This document shows positions 62,066 to 62,361 of a DNA stretch of 62,361 bases, one piece after another. The translations under genes were made by a program, and so were the position numbers. Every line of letters starts with the position of its first letter. The stretch's first letter is position 1. The notes beneath the pieces were generated by a model, which worked only from the letters and a program-made list of their open reading frames with translations, made no database searches and was not told where the DNA came from. Location: contig JAVBPG010000034.1 in NCBI GenBank assembly GCA_031549685.1, positions 1 through 62,361 on the forward strand, written 5' to 3'. Source of the stretch: JAITMY01 sp031549685. GTDB taxonomy: Bacteria; Bacteroidota; Bacteroidia; Bacteroidales; UBA932.

Positions 62066-62248
62066 TCGTCCGCTTCGCTCAAAACGAATCGAAAACGTGA
62101 AGAGAGAAGACGGCCGCGAAAGCAGACAAGTTCTTTGAATATATTGAAAAACAGGATAACAACAAGGAAAACGTCAATTCCCTTATTGTGAAATAAGGAG
62201 TTTTCCAAAACTAAAGCCAGAAGATCACAAATTTCTATTATTAATTAG

Positions 62249-62361
62249 TATGAAGAGTTTGATCCTGGCTCAGGATTAACGCTAGCGGCAGGCCTAACAC
62301 ATGCAAGTCGAGGGGCAGCACGGGTAGCAATACCTGGTGGCGACCGGCGGACGGGTGCGCA
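62249..62361 (+). rRNA. rrs: 16S ribosomal RNA, 5' end (partial)
   Basis: The universal start tgaagagtttgatcctggct is followed by the ggattaacgctagcggcagg and ctaacacatgcaagtcgagg stretches. These pair with the known 5' domain and are of Bacteroidetes type. Only the first 113 bases are inside the window; the 5' end is set by alignment to the E. coli numbering from memory. Confidence 0.97.

Larger units (their letters stand above)
61682..62248 (+). other. Leader region of the rRNA operon
   Basis: No gene is seen in this 567-base stretch. It begins with non-coding sequence, becomes strongly AT-rich from about 61860, and holds two promoters. The leader before the 16S start (62101-62248) contains gaagagagaagacgg and aaggaaaacgtcaattccctt, where antitermination and processing signals are expected. 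Confidence 0.7.

Overview
The window comes from the chromosome of a Bacteroidetes bacterium, most likely of the order Bacteroidales. The evidence is: promoters of the TTTG-N19-21-TAnnTTTG type, few visible Shine-Dalgarno sequences, a 16S rRNA start of Bacteroidetes type at the right edge, and a typical family set (DUF2490, DUF6175, LptD, TamB, M16 protease, FKBP lipoproteins, a YbiT-like ABC-F protein). Host genes are moderately GC-rich. A few AT-rich stretches stand out as accessory DNA.

Layout. 0.5-5.9 kb: glutamate dehydrogenase, a DUF819 membrane protein, an O6-alkylguanine repair protein, a serine hydrolase and type I asparaginase. 5.84-8.39 kb: an AT-rich insert bounded by a 42-bp direct repeat (41/42) that duplicates the 3' end of the asparaginase gene. 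It carries a transglutaminase-like secreted protein, a signal peptide joined straight to an RHS tip with an H...NC hydrolase-like domain, and an overlapping small membrane protein that may be its immunity partner. 8.5-28.7 kb: housekeeping and envelope genes (M16 protease, ComEC, LemA/TPM, DUF2490, NrnA with three FKBP lipoproteins, TsaD, TamB, ExbB-ExbD-TonB).

28.8-32.5 kb: a graveyard of effector modules. Two AT-rich C-terminal pieces (one M23 peptidase-like, one with a possible zincin motif) are each preceded by the same 159-bp repeat (155/159) and each followed by a small secreted protein. A GC-rich coding fragment and a 21-bp inverted repeat lie between them. 32.6-51.8 kb: core genes (IlvC, Udk, WaaA, thioredoxin, HflX, IlvE, MCE protein, amidase, LptD, RidA, a CoA-transferase, DUF975, RlmD, RibBA, Def, a GlcNAc-kinase-like protein). 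51.9-52.1 kb: two tRNA-Leu genes (GAG, CAG).

52.2-60.0 kb: eight same-strand genes for envelope proteins, most with signal peptides and no assigned function. They include DUF6175, an LPP20-like lipoprotein, and two diverged copies of an A-B gene pair. This is the best candidate for an undescribed cell-envelope system. 60.1-61.7 kb: a YbiT-like ABC-F protein whose second ATPase domain has lost its catalytic motifs. The window ends with two tandem promoters and the start of a 16S rRNA gene.

Short palindromic repeats (tgtcat...atgaca ends) are scattered between genes. One sits in frame inside rlmD and two are nested in other repeats. No CRISPR array, transposase, integrase or riboswitch was seen. 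All function calls rest on reading motifs by eye; no database search was possible.
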